A stretch of 64,000 nucleotides of DNA, taken from the NCBI GenBank assembly GCA_002270565.1, contig NQMI01000098.1:110552-174551 (forward strand). Reading direction: 5' to 3'. Made by a program: the position numbers and the translations under genes. Positions within the stretch are counted from its first letter, which is position 1, and each line of letters starts with the position of its first letter. This stretch comes from Stenocarpella maydis. Taxonomy: Eukaryota > Ascomycota > Sordariomycetes > Diaporthales > Diaporthaceae. Shown here one piece after another: positions 1 to 11,600 of the stretch. The notes beneath the pieces are model-generated. The model made no database searches, was not told the DNA's origin, and saw nothing but the letters and a program-made list of their open reading frames with translations.

Positions 1-3
1 ACA

Positions 4-1969
4 TCATTCATCTCTTGAGACCGGCACAAATCTTATCATCAGCTTGGGCTTCACCCAAAACCCGTATGTAACAAAATCTCTTTCCAGGTTGAGCTCCTGC
101 CCTGGCACATTGGCCAGGTCAAAGGACCAGACGACCTTGGCAACGAACAGTCTGGCCTGGACCCAGGCAATCTCCTTGCCTGGGCAGGCCCGAGGTCCAT
201 GGCTAAAGGGGAACAGGCCTTTGGTATTATCATTGGAGAACCTTTCATCGTAAAGAGGGTGGCCAACCGGCAGCCAGCGTTCTGGCCGGAATTGTAAAGG
301 ATCGACGAACGTGTCAGGCTTGCGTGAGGCGGCAAAAATGCTCGTTTGACAATAGACCTGGAGGGGTGATCAGAGACTTGGAACGTAGAAGGCAACAGGT
401 TCTTCTTCCTTTTTTTTTTTCTTTTGGATGATAAAATGTGAAGGTGGAAGAGAACCTACTCCTTTTGGGATGTATTTTCCATCTACCATAGCCCCTGGGC
501 TGATCCGAGGCAGCCCGGTGTTGTTGCTTGGGAAGAGCCGTAGCGACTCCTCGAGGCAGGCGCTCAGGTACTTGAGGGAGCCTAGAGCTTGAGCGGATAT
601 TTCTTTGTAGCTCCTGAAGGCGCCTCGTATCTCTGCCGCCAACGTCTTACACGCTTCGCGTTCGTTGAGAAGGAAGAATAAGGTGCTGTAGTACCACGAA
701 GATATGGGCTCATAACCAGCAAACAATAATTGGGAGGCCACCTGTTCCAGATGCCGCATCTCCTTAGGGTCGCTTGAGATGGCATCTCCAGCTGGTACCA
801 GTTGCTCAAACAAGTCAGGGTGTCCGGTGTTTCCCTTCATCCGTATGCGCCTCTGAACTTCTTCGCGACTTGTTCTGGTCATTTCGGGAATGGATCTCAA
901 TGATGACTTGGGGAGATAGGTGAAAAGAGCCGGTTTAAGTACCCGGCCGATATATGGAAACCTCTGCGAGACCTGCTCAAGTGTTGTGAAGGCATTAAAC
1001 CCGAGGAGGACCTCCAGGTAGGCCGAGTTCCTCACTAGAGGCAAGAATCAGTGAGGTATTCTCTCAAGGTCGTGGCGACCGATACCAGCTCAGAGCACAA
1101 ACTTGCTTACTGTCTTTCATCTCGTGCATCTTCCGGTTGTACGCTAGGTCCGCTGAGGTGTCCATGGCGAGCCAGTTACACCATTTCGAAACATCAATCC
1201 CATCTTCCTGCTGGGCCCTCGCCGCAACCGCGATGACAAATTCATCAATGTACATGTGTATGACGGGCTCCTTGGCCGTCCTCGAACGAGAGCTGAAGGC
1301 TGGAGCCAGCTGTCTGGCGACTAAGCGGTGACGAGCAGGGTCCCGTTCAAAAAGAATACCGCCGTGCTCGTCACCGCGATCGTTTATGCCGGACTTGACG
1401 AATAACTCATGGTTCTTCGCATGCGGGGTGTAAATGTCTAAAACACCAATCCGTCAGACATGTAGCGGCCATGAGGGCGAGTCCGCCCCAAGACCAATAA
1501 TATACCTATGGATGCTTGCGAGGTTCCAAAGAGAAGCTCATTTGGTGCTATACGGACGAAATCGCCTGAGGCACGCCAGTTAGATCCTTAATTGGGGTTG
1601 TGGGGTTGAAGTTGCGTTCCATACCGTATACTTGCTGAGCGTGCTCCATTGCCCACGGGTAGCGCCCCGACAGCCTGAGAGCCGTGCAAATTAGATTGAG
1701 TTAGAGAATAACCTGGCACAGAGAGAACTAACCAATGATATGCATACCACACATTTGATACTGCGGCTATCGGAGGGCCAGGGAATTGAGCCAAGGGGTG
1801 GAAGTACCTGAGATAGATGCATCGTGCGAGTGAATAGGACAGGATCTATGGTAACGGATTTGGAGTGAGCTCGCTTGGCACCTCATCATAAGAGAGGGGC
1901 GTGTGGTGGCAAGAGAACACATACGAACCCAAAGGCAAGGCTTAGTATAGCCTGGGAGAGGTCGGTCAT
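4..1969 (-). CDS. Cytochrome P450 monooxygenase A, complete, seven exons
   Basis: Complete microsomal P450 of 507 residues. Exons read on the minus strand at 1969-1925, 1845-1733, 1674-1625, 1565-1506, 1437-1111, 1034-460 and 357-4; the sum is 1,524 nt, an exact codon multiple, and every junction is GT...AG. It starts with a short hydrophobic N-terminus, followed by a proline-rich hinge (FPGPP), an ExxR motif (EESLR), a PERW motif and the heme loop FSHGPRACPG with its Cys ligand. The N-terminal half resembles fungal P450s annotated as isotrichodermin C-15 hydroxylase-like; this is family resemblance only. The I-helix reads AGYEP, with Pro (codon 706-708, residue 308) where most P450s have the oxygen-activating Thr. 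The stop lies four bases from the window edge. Likely a tailoring oxidase of the adjacent cluster. Confidence 0.9.
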
Positions 1970-3308
1970 TGCGAGGGCAGGGATGAGAATTGTGTTGGGT
2001 TGACTTTGAAGTATCCCGATCACAGCTGGATCACGGAGCCAAAAATAAAGAAGTGGTTAAAGCGAAATCAGTCGGAAGAGCCACTTGGGTCCTCGCGCGG
2101 CCAAGGGGAAACAAAAGATTCTAGGTGCTAGTGGCGGTAGTTAACTATGCAGCCTGGATATTACCTGAGGAATTTGACAAGGCCCTGGTCCATTTTACAC
2201 CGTGTCAGATATTCCTGCATCATTCTCATCAGCTCACACCGGGGTGTGCAAACTAACAGACGGCACCGGATTACCTTTGACTGATGCCAGTGTCTCAGGA
2301 GAAATATGCCTCGTAGGTCTCCAGACCGGTCTGATGCAACGCGACTATTACGGAGATGCAGGTTTTTGGAGATCAATCCAATACCAGACCCTCGCAAAGG
2401 AAAAGCACATGCGGTCAGCAAGTTAGACCAGCAAGTTAGACATATGGTCCGTCGAGCCGCGTGGGGGCTGCGCGCGTTCTGACATGTTGAAATCCAGTCA
2501 TTGCCCGAGGTTGGTGATGGTGGACCTGATCCAAGCTGGACTGCGGCATCGTACAGGCTTCCAAGTTGCACAATGGTGACACAGAAATCAGCAGAGTTTT
2601 TATCCCTCCTAAATAAGTACCAACTCCGTCACTGTCATTGGACAGGCGGAGTGCATGAGGTCACGGCTGTCAGCATGCTAGGCATGTGTTCGTTTGGAGA
2701 TGACGAGCCGTAGCTGACAAGTCGTAATTTGGCTTTTAGCCCCCAATGGATTGCACTAGTGGACGTGCTGCAACAGAAACCTCGCCAATAAATACGACTT
2801 CCCTGACCAGTAATATCTTCACGTTTTAAGTTGACACTTTATCACAGCCCACATATCTCATCTGGCCAGGAGGCAACGCCTGGGATAGGCAATTTGCACT
2901 GGTGTCTCGAAGGATAAAGCTGCGAGCTCAGTTTGTCACTAGGTCTGCCTATGTTCCTGCCACTTAGGTATCCAGTACATTTCAGATACTATGCCTGTTG
3001 GGAAATTGAAAAGCATCGACCATGAAATGTCTTTTTCAGCACCTGGGATGACCTAAGAAACCTTTTTTTTTTTTTTTTTTTTCCCTTTTCTTTTTGGACT
3101 AACGGTACCCTATGCGCCCACCTACGTTTTTCTTTCCAAGGAGAATCCAATAGTCTTCACTAAGAGGCTGCATTGAACAATACAAGAGTTGGTTTTTGTT
3201 ACAAATGAAAACAAAATTGATGTCAACATAGGCCCAACGACTATTATTCGACAGCAATAGTCATCCGCGATTTCCATATATTCGGTCACGATCTGGCTTG
3301 ACATGGAT
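1970..3308. other. Intergenic region, no convincing intact gene
   Basis: About 1.3 kb between the P450 and the PTH11-like gene. It holds a poly-T run near 3062-3082 and only short ORFs. One plus-strand stretch (2202-2372) faintly resembles part of an adenylate-forming enzyme and is listed separately. The upstream control region of the P450 should lie in the first few hundred bases. Confidence 0.6.
2202..2372 (+). pseudogene. Possible fragment of an acyl-CoA synthetase/adenylation-type gene
   Basis: An open stretch contains GVCKLTDGTG followed by SGEICLVG and RDYYGD. Spacing and order resemble the segment of AMP-binding enzymes just before the A7 core (valine/lysine-leucine-aspartate, then GEI.V.G, then Y.GD). 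No further core motif is visible on either side, so if real it is a relic of under 60 residues. Chance resemblance is a serious alternative. Confidence 0.2.
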
Positions 3309-4674
3309 CTAAACTACCTCGAAATTCCGCTGGACCTGTATGGTTCCCTGTGGTACAGCTGGTCTGGAACCATTCGCAGTTTCCAAGTTGTCGCTCTCGG
3401 CATGAAACTCAGAGTGGTGAGTGGAAGGGGGCCAGGCCAGTGCGTTGGAGTTGCCTTCTTGAAGCGGGATCCAAATCTGACTCTGGCTGCCCTGTTGATG
3501 TTGCTGAATTGCACTGGTTTTGGGAGAGATGCCTCGGTTATCCGTGGATTTTTCGCGACTACCTCGATAAAGGCGTATGCTGCTCGCTCTTGACTTGAGG
3601 CGAGTCCAAAGCCCTGGGGCTGGAAGGATTGGTTTGTAGACTGGAGCAGAGCAGCAGAAGATGGCAACAGCCATCTGAACTAGTGCCCACAATCCAAGCG
3701 AAGTGTAAATATCTGGTAGTCTCAGTCAGCGACATGATACAACAGCATGTCACTTCTGGTGACATGATCTTACATAGCTTGTCCGAAGAATATTGAAGGC
3801 CGATTTTGATAAATCCTATCACTCCAACACTAAGACCAGCTGTTAGCAATTGCTTAAGAGTCGACAGTCAATGACGCCTGGCTGGACCAAGAACGTACAA
3901 GCCTCCAAGGCCAAACAGTCCACCCAATTTCCACTTAGTGCCCTTTGACATGTTAATGGACCGAATCATGAACATGGCAAGGATCACTAGAGCGAAATCG
4001 ACAAGAGAATTGATGCATTCCGAAGGAATGACCAGTATGGCTTCCGAAAAGCACCATCCTGGAGTAAAGGGACGCCAAAACTTCTCAACCGGGTTGCAAG
4101 ATACGGTCTGAAGAACGAGTATCATGATCACCCAAGATATGTGAATGGCGCCTAGGAAGTATATCCATCGAGCGTAGGCATCGCGGACACCAAAAATGCG
4201 GAGGTAAAGAGCCATAATGCTCAACTTGGAGAATAGCATCTGAAGAGGGTATAGCGGCAGGTCTGCATAAGTCATCTAGAGCGAAGTCAGTGTGTTTAAA
4301 ACCCTTTGCCTTTGACGTCTTTTCGCATGCCTTGCGAATTCTTGCGAACTCGTCTGGATCCTGGACGGCCATGATGGCCTGATTTCGGCCATCTAGGGCA
4401 GCGAGATCTTCGAAACTCGGGATTAGACGACTAGAATATTACGATATACCCATATTAATACCTCATCTCACTCACCTATTGCCGAAAGAATAGTGTACGC
4501 TAGGTAAACGATAAGCGCAGACAATGCAAACCAGTCTTCCAGGCCAAATTTCCGTCCGGCCATCCTGCATGCTATGAACCGAAGAGCGACTGCCAGGGTG
4601 CAAAATGGCGCTAAGATTATGAGGAGCACAAAGTAAACCCCCTGGATCGAGGTGTTGAAGATGTTCATGGCCAT
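3309..4674 (-). CDS. PTH11-like integral membrane protein (fungal rhodopsin-fold domain)
   Basis: Several minus-strand exons add up to a seven-helix type membrane protein. Exon 1 (from ATG 4674) gives a first hydrophobic helix and then RFIACRMAGRKFGLEDW, the loop typical of fungal rhodopsin-domain/PTH11-like proteins. The next large exon (4275 to about 3880) carries FSKLSIMALYLRIFGV and further helices, followed by GVIGFIKIGLQYSS (about 3845-3775) and WALVQMAVAIFCC with PVYKPILP (3692 onward). The C-terminal tail, ending at 3309, is hydrophilic and Ser/Gln-rich. The junction around 4275-4330 is not resolved, so exact exon ends are uncertain. Proteins of this family sit in the plasma membrane and are linked to surface sensing; a role in the cluster is not shown. 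It is not a Pyr4-type terpene cyclase by sequence. Confidence 0.7.
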
Positions 4675-5621
4675 GGCGATGACGAGTTCCTGTTATACGT
4701 ATATCGGCCTTGTCTCGAATTTCGCAGGCTTACCAGCGCCGATCGCTGAGCGGGCCAGCTGCCAGAGATTTATACCACTGGGTCTCTTGGAGCTTTGGAA
4801 AGAAAACGCTCAAGGGGCTGGGCCACCAGAAGATGGAGGGTGAGCGTCAGGTACTGATACTTTGCCGAACAGGCCGGTATACAAAGTCGACGGATGAGAC
4901 GGACTGGTTGCGCCTGCTTCCACCTCTCCCCGCATCTGTGTGTGACCCGAGTTGCATCCCGGTGGTCTCATCATCGGAAGCCTGGCTCAGAGCAGTGTCC
5001 AGAATCCTTCACAAAGCGGCACAGGAAGATATTCCCCTGGTCTGCTTTCCATGATTCGCCAAACATTCCGAAACCGACACTCTTCCAGTGGTTGCTGGGG
5101 GGGGGNGGGGGGGGGGGGTGATACTACGCCGTTATTTTGGTTCGACCACACCTGAAGGCTCAAACTTCGCTTGGCCATGCTCACAACAGGTTTTCTACTC
5201 GTCATGGCAGCCTAACTCGAGGGATACAAGACAAATTTTTGCACAGCCTCTTCGATATCCTGCGTCTCCCCCTCGGATCGGTTGCGCACAATAATTTGGT
5301 GTAACGCACCCAGCATCGAGTACTCATCTGCTCAGCTTACGCAGGCTATCCTACCATAATTCGAACTGCATCTTGTTGCCTACCTAATTACCTAGTTAGG
5401 TAGTAAGTTGCTCCTCGTGGAGTCGCACTCACCGGAGGGATTCTCATAAAATAGAGCTGGTTCCAGGTGCAACGGTATGCAGAGAGAAAACACCCGTTTA
5501 TCAACCCACTGTAGGGACTATCATCGAATGTGCCGAACTAACTCTGCTGTCAAAGACCTCTTTAACTTAGGCGGCATCTTTCATAATACAGTGCCAGCTA
5601 CATCAACAGGCTCAGATCAAT
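4675..5621. promoter_or_regulatory. Divergent intergenic region upstream of the PKS-NRPS
   Basis: About 0.95 kb separates the PTH11-like gene (-) from the megasynthase (+), so it should hold the promoters of both. A poly-G run containing one N lies at 5097-5118, so its length is unreliable. An A/T-rich TATA-like stretch (cataaaatag, about 5445-5454) lies about 170 bp before the chosen start codon. No other defined site was recognised. Confidence 0.4.
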
Positions 5622-8600
5622 ATGGATACCATGAGCACCCAAGGGCAGCAAAAGATAGCCATAATTGGCTCGGGTTGTCGTTTCCCTGGGGGCGCAAACA
5701 CACCTTCAAAGTTGTGGGAGCTCCTACGGGAACCACCCCATCTTGCCGAGTCAATCCCGCAGGATCGCTTCAGCATTAGTGGCTTCTATCATCCAAATGG
5801 GCAGTACCACGGCCACAGTAATGTCAAGAAAGCATACTTTCTCGAGGGCAAAGGTGCCCATCGCCGCTTTGACGCTGCCTTCTTTGGCATCAATCGTGTT
5901 GAAGCCAACGTTATGGACCCTCAGGCGCGACTTCTGATGGAGACTGTCTACGAGGCCTTAGAAGCCGCGGGTCAGACTATCGATGGCCTCCGTGGGTCCA
6001 CAACAGCTGTCTATGCCGGGCAGATGGTAGCAGACTACGAGCAGGTGATGGTGCGAGATAATGACACTATGGGGACCTATCATGCCACCGGAACCTCTCG
6101 TGCCTTGTTGGCAAACAGGATTTCCTACTTCTACGATTGGCACGGCCCATCTGAAACAATCGATACAGCATGCAGCTCAAGCCTCGTAGCTATACACCAC
6201 GCCGTTCAACAGCTACGCTCCGGGCAGTCTCGTATAGCAATTGCTGCAGGCGCGAATCTGATCTTTGATCCACAGTGCTTTGCTGCAGAAAGCACACTGA
6301 ACATGCTCTCCCCCGACGGGCAGTCACGTATGTGGGATGCAGGCGCAAATGGGTACGGGCGTGGTGAAGGTATTGCAGCTGTTGTTTTGAAAACACTCAG
6401 TGCTGCCGAAGAAGACGGCGACCACATTGAATGTGTCATCGCTGAAACCGCCGTCAATCACGATGGGAAGACTCGTGGAATTACAATGTCAGTATCATCA
6501 ATAATTCACGCCCGTAACTTTTCTGCCCACTGATATAGGCTGCAGGCCAAACGCCATGGCGCAAGCCCGGCTGATTCGGGATTGCTATGCGCGGGCTGGT
6601 CTTGACTTGACGAACCCCTGTCATCGTCCGCAGTATTTTGAGGCTCACGGAACTGGAACGCCTGCTGGTGATCCAGTTGAGGCTGAGGCAATTGCCGCTG
6701 CCTTCTTCCCGCAAGGCCAAGGGACTGACCAAGAAGGCCGCAAGCTCTTGGTGGGCAGTATCAAGACTGTTATTGGTCACACAGAAGGGACTGCGGGCCT
6801 CGCAGGAATTCTCAAGACCTCGCTAGCCATGCAGAATTCCTTGATCCCGCCGAACCTGCTATTTCAAAAGCTCAATCCAAGTGTTCGGCCGTTCTATAAC
6901 AACTTGCATCTTGTCACCACACCAGAGCCTTGGCCTGAAGTCGCAGAAGACATGCCACGTCGTTCCAGCGTTAACAGGTAAGAAGGCCCTCGTGCTGCAG
7001 CTCATCCTACATGCCTGACTTTTTATTTGCCGGCAGCTTTGGTTTCGGAGGGACGAATGCACACGCCATACTCGAAAGTCATGCTGGGAAAGAATCCTCA
7101 CGGACCCAACCTTCACCCTCTTTCACACCATTCGTTTTTTCCGCTGCGTCAGAGGCATCTCTTCGGTCGTATATGCTTACATTCAGCAAATTACTGAAGG
7201 AAAATGAAACAACTATCAATATCCAGGACCTCGCTTACACCCTGTACTCCAGGAGGACCCGGCTCCCAATCGCAAGGACGGTTGCTGCCCTTACAGTCGA
7301 TGATCTCCATGGCAAGATCGACATGATAGTCCACGAAGACCAGGCAGACCCCAACTCGAGCCCCAAAGCTCAAGCAGCCAACAAAGCAGAAACCACGAAG
7401 ATACTTGGCATCTTCACCGGCCAGGGAGCCCAGTGGGCCAGAATGGGGTTAGAGCTCATACAGGAGTCGCCTGTTGCCCGAAAGATCATCAATGACCTCG
7501 ACTTCCGGTTGTCTCAACTTCCCATTCCTCCATCCTGGTCAATACTGGAAGAAATAGAGCGAGATGGCCAGTCCTCGCGTATCAATGAGGCCGCCGTATC
7601 CCAGACAATATGCACAGCAGTCCAGATCCTCCAGGTGAGGCTTTTGTCTGCCGCAGGTGTTCATCTCTCCGCTGTTGTGGGCCATTCGTCAGGCGAAATA
7701 GCCGCTGCTTACGCAGCAGGCCTCATTTCCTCCAGAGATGCCATCTGCATCGCTTACTATCGAGGCCTACACTCCCAACTCGCACGTGGCCCTGATGGCC
7801 AGACTGGCTCTATGATGGCTGTTGGCACCACGGCTGAGGATGCTCAAGAGCTCTGCGACGTACCGGAGTACACTGGTCGTGTTCATGTCGCCGCGGTAAA
7901 TGCGCCAGAAAGTGTCACATTGTCCGGGGACCGCGATGCAATTGAAGATCTAAAGGTGGTGTTTGATGATGAGGGGAAGTTCACGAGAATTCTCCACGTG
8001 GACGTCGCTTATCATTCTCATCACCTCAAGGAGGCCTCGGACTACTATCTCGATTCCCTTTTGGGGCTGAACATCCAGATCAGGTCTGATCTGCGATCAC
8101 CATGGTTCTCCAGTGTATACGGCAGACTCATGTGTGGTGACTCGGACCCTCTCAAAGCGTCTTATTGGGTTACAAACATGATCAGTCCTGTGCTGTATAT
8201 GGAAGCCGTACAGAGTGCTCTTTCTACCGAAGGGCCTTTCGCAATGGCCATCGAGCTAGGCCCTCACCCAGCTTTGAAAGGACCCACTCTTCAAATCCTC
8301 CGACAAACCGATTTCCGTTCCATTCCATACGCCAACCTATTCTCCCGAGGCACTTCGGCACTTGTGTCCTCTGCAGAGGGTCTTGGACAAGTCTGGATTC
8401 ATACCGGCCCTAGCGCAATCAGTCTTCGCGGCTATGACGAGTTCTTGTCTAGCGGATCTACAAGGAACCTTGTGAAAGGGCTGCCTAGTTATGCTTGGAA
8501 CCACGAGAAAGAGTACTGGCACGAGTCCAGATACGCGAGAGCAATCCGAATGCGAGAAGGGCCAGTGAATGAAATACTTGGTCACATCACGCCTGATAGC

Positions 8601-11600
8601 ACCCATCAGGACAGAAGGTGGCGACATATACTGTGCCCGGCAGAGATGCCGTGGCTGAGGGGCCATCAGTTGCAGGGCCAAATTGTGTTCCCGGCTGCTG
8701 CATATGTTGTGTTGGCTCTTGAGTCCGCACTGGCTCTGTGCCGTGGATCTTCGGCTAGTTTGATAGAGGTCGAGGATGTCGAGATTGGCAAGGCCTTGAG
8801 CTTCGACCTCGACGAGACCAGAGTCGAAACTATCCTCTCTGTGACGGACATCCGACCTCAAGGGACCTCAAAAGTAGAGGCGAGGTTCAACTACAGCGCC
8901 GAATCAAGGACCAGTGCAAATCAGTTTGATCTCCTGGCTAGTGGTAGAGTTCAGGTCACTCTCGGCAGCAGTACAGTCAATGCACTTTCAGCTGGACCCC
9001 CTCGCTCACCAAGCCTCATTGACGTGGACGAGGAGGAGTTCTACGAGTCCATGAGGGATCTCGAGTATGAGTACTCTGGTCCATTTGCCTCTCTTCATGG
9101 GCTACAAAGAAAGCTCGGCGCTGTGACCGGGTTCGTGCGCAACCTTGAGCCCTCTGCGCTGTTGATTCATCCCGGCATACTTGATGCGGCGTTCCAGTCT
9201 GCCTTCCTCGTTTATTGTGCACCCGGTGATGGCGGCCTGGATAAGATGCATATTCCTAGGAGAATACGCAAAATAAGTGTCAATCCGGACTTGTGTGCGC
9301 GGGAGGTCTCCAAGCGTACTCCTGTCCCTTTCAGCTCCATGCGCTCTCCGGATGCTGATTTTCGCGCCATGATGAGTGACATCCACCTCTATTCAACAGA
9401 CGTGGAAAATTCCATCATCCAAGTCGAAGGCCTCCAGTGTGTTCCTCTGTCATCAGCTACTGCCCAAGACGACAAGGAAGTATTTTCCACGTTGCTTTGG
9501 GACGTTGCATCTCCGAACGCCGAGACTGTGTCACCGAGGCTCTCAATAAGCGCGAAGCAACGAGAAGTGGCCAGTCTTCTCGAACGCATGGCTATCTTCT
9601 ATCTGCGGGCTTTGGAGAGGGGCCTCCCTGTTGGGCATCCTGCCCGGCTTGGAGGGCCTTATGCATCTTGGTTCCGGTTCGCTTCCCACTGTGCCGCAAT
9701 GGCGCAGGGGGGCCATTTTGCTTTGTGGACCTCTGATTGGGAGAATGATACAACGGATCAACTAGAATCAGCCATTGGGTCTCATTCAGACGTTATAGAC
9801 GTCATGATACTTCGCGCTGTGGGTGAAAACATCGTTGGGATAGCTGCTGGGGAGGCTTCAGCCGTTGACATCTGTATGAGGAACGATATGCTTTCGCAGT
9901 TCTACTTGAACGGCATTGGGCTGGCACCATATACGAAGTCCCTGGCTCAAATCATAAAGCAAATCGTTCATCGATATCCTCACATGGACATCTTGGAAGT
10001 TGGTGCCGGAACTGGAGCATGCACTCAAGCGGTTCTCTCGGAGATTGGCTCAGCATTTTCGTCGTACACGTTTACCGATATTTCCACTTCATTCTTTGAT
10101 TCGGCACGGCCACTCCGGAGTGATTGCCAGAAACAGATGGTATTCAAGGCTCTCGACATTTGCCAGTCACCATCTAAGCAAGGGTTCCAGGACCACGCCT
10201 ACGATGTCGTGGTCGCCTCTCTGGTTCTCCATGCCACGCCCAATCTCGAAGAGACTTTGCGCAACTCTCGTCGCCTCCTAAAGCCAGGTGGATACCTGGT
10301 CGCATTTGAACTTCTTCCAGCGAATATTAGTTACTTGGGTGTCATATTTGGTGCTTTTCCAGGCTGGTGGCTAGGCACCAATGAGGGCCGTGTCTTGACG
10401 CCTGCCGTCAGCCTTGAAGAATGGGACCGTCTCCTTCGCAAGGCTGGCTTTTCAGGCTGTGACACGAATACGAATTTGCTAGATGAGCTCATCATGCCTG
10501 GGACCATATTCGTTTCTCAGGCTTTGGACGACAGGGTCACGTTTATTCGTGATCCATTCTCGGCTGCTCCTACCAAGTTCATTCAAGATCTTGTCATACT
10601 TGGAGGAGACACTCCTCCCGCTAAAGACCTCTCAGTCGGATTTGAATATTTTCTGGAGCCTTACTGTGGCAATGTACGAAGGATATCCTCACTGAATGAC
10701 GTCCCTGGGGCGGACATATCGCCTGCTTCGACTATCTTGAGTCTCGCAAGTTTAGATGGCCTGCGACTCACTCGACTGGATGATCAGACATGGGAAGCTT
10801 TGAAGCTCGCTTTACTCGAGACAGGGTCGCTTGTGTGGCTCACACATGGACGGCGGGTTAAAAATCCTCACGCAAACACCATGATAGGTCTGGTCCGGTC
10901 CGTGGTACGCGAAAGCTCTCTCCTGGATTACCTCTTTCTTGACGTAGAGAGTACAAAAGACCTACTGGACGCCTCTGCAATCTCCAGGATGGTCCTGCAA
11001 CATCTTGCAGCCTCTCAGTGGCGAAGCCAGGAGGATTTCTACATAACAGCTGAGCCTGAAGTGGTTCTTAGTAACGGCCAGATTTTGATCCCTCGCTTGG
11101 TCGTTAGCAAGGGGATGAACGCTCGTTACAACTCGTCGCGACGTGCCATCTCAGACGAGACCCAGAAATTCGTGAAGAATATTGGACTTTCGGCGTCCAC
11201 TTTGGGGTATGCTGTGGAAGAAGCAATCCTGCCATGCGGGAACAAGGCTCCCTACATGCGGATGCATGTTTCGCACTCCGTTCTTAGTAGCCTGCGTTGT
11301 TCCGACTATGGGTTGATGTTCTTGGTTCTCGGACTGGATTGCGAATCCGGTGACCATATCGTGGCATTTTCGGCCGAGAATAACAGGGTCATTTGCCCCT
11401 GGGAGAATGTTTCTGCTCCTGTCAAATCACACACTGGCTCTGACACAAAGCTGCTGGCACTAATGGCACACCACGTACTAGTATCCGACATCATAAGAGG
11501 TCTTTGTGAGGGCGACAAGATTCTGGTCTATGATCCCGATCCGAATTTCGCTGCTGTCTTGTTGCGAATAGCCACACCGCGCGGGATAGACGCGACTTGC

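Noticed and set aside
2161..2571. 136-codon minus-strand ORF
   Set aside because: Cys/Arg-rich, no motif, and overlaps a better (though weak) plus-strand candidate.
3309..4674. Membrane protein considered as a Pyr4-type terpene cyclase, which would fit a UbiA cluster
   Set aside because: The loop and helix motifs are those of fungal rhodopsin-domain/PTH11-like proteins, and the length and tail do not match the short cyclases.
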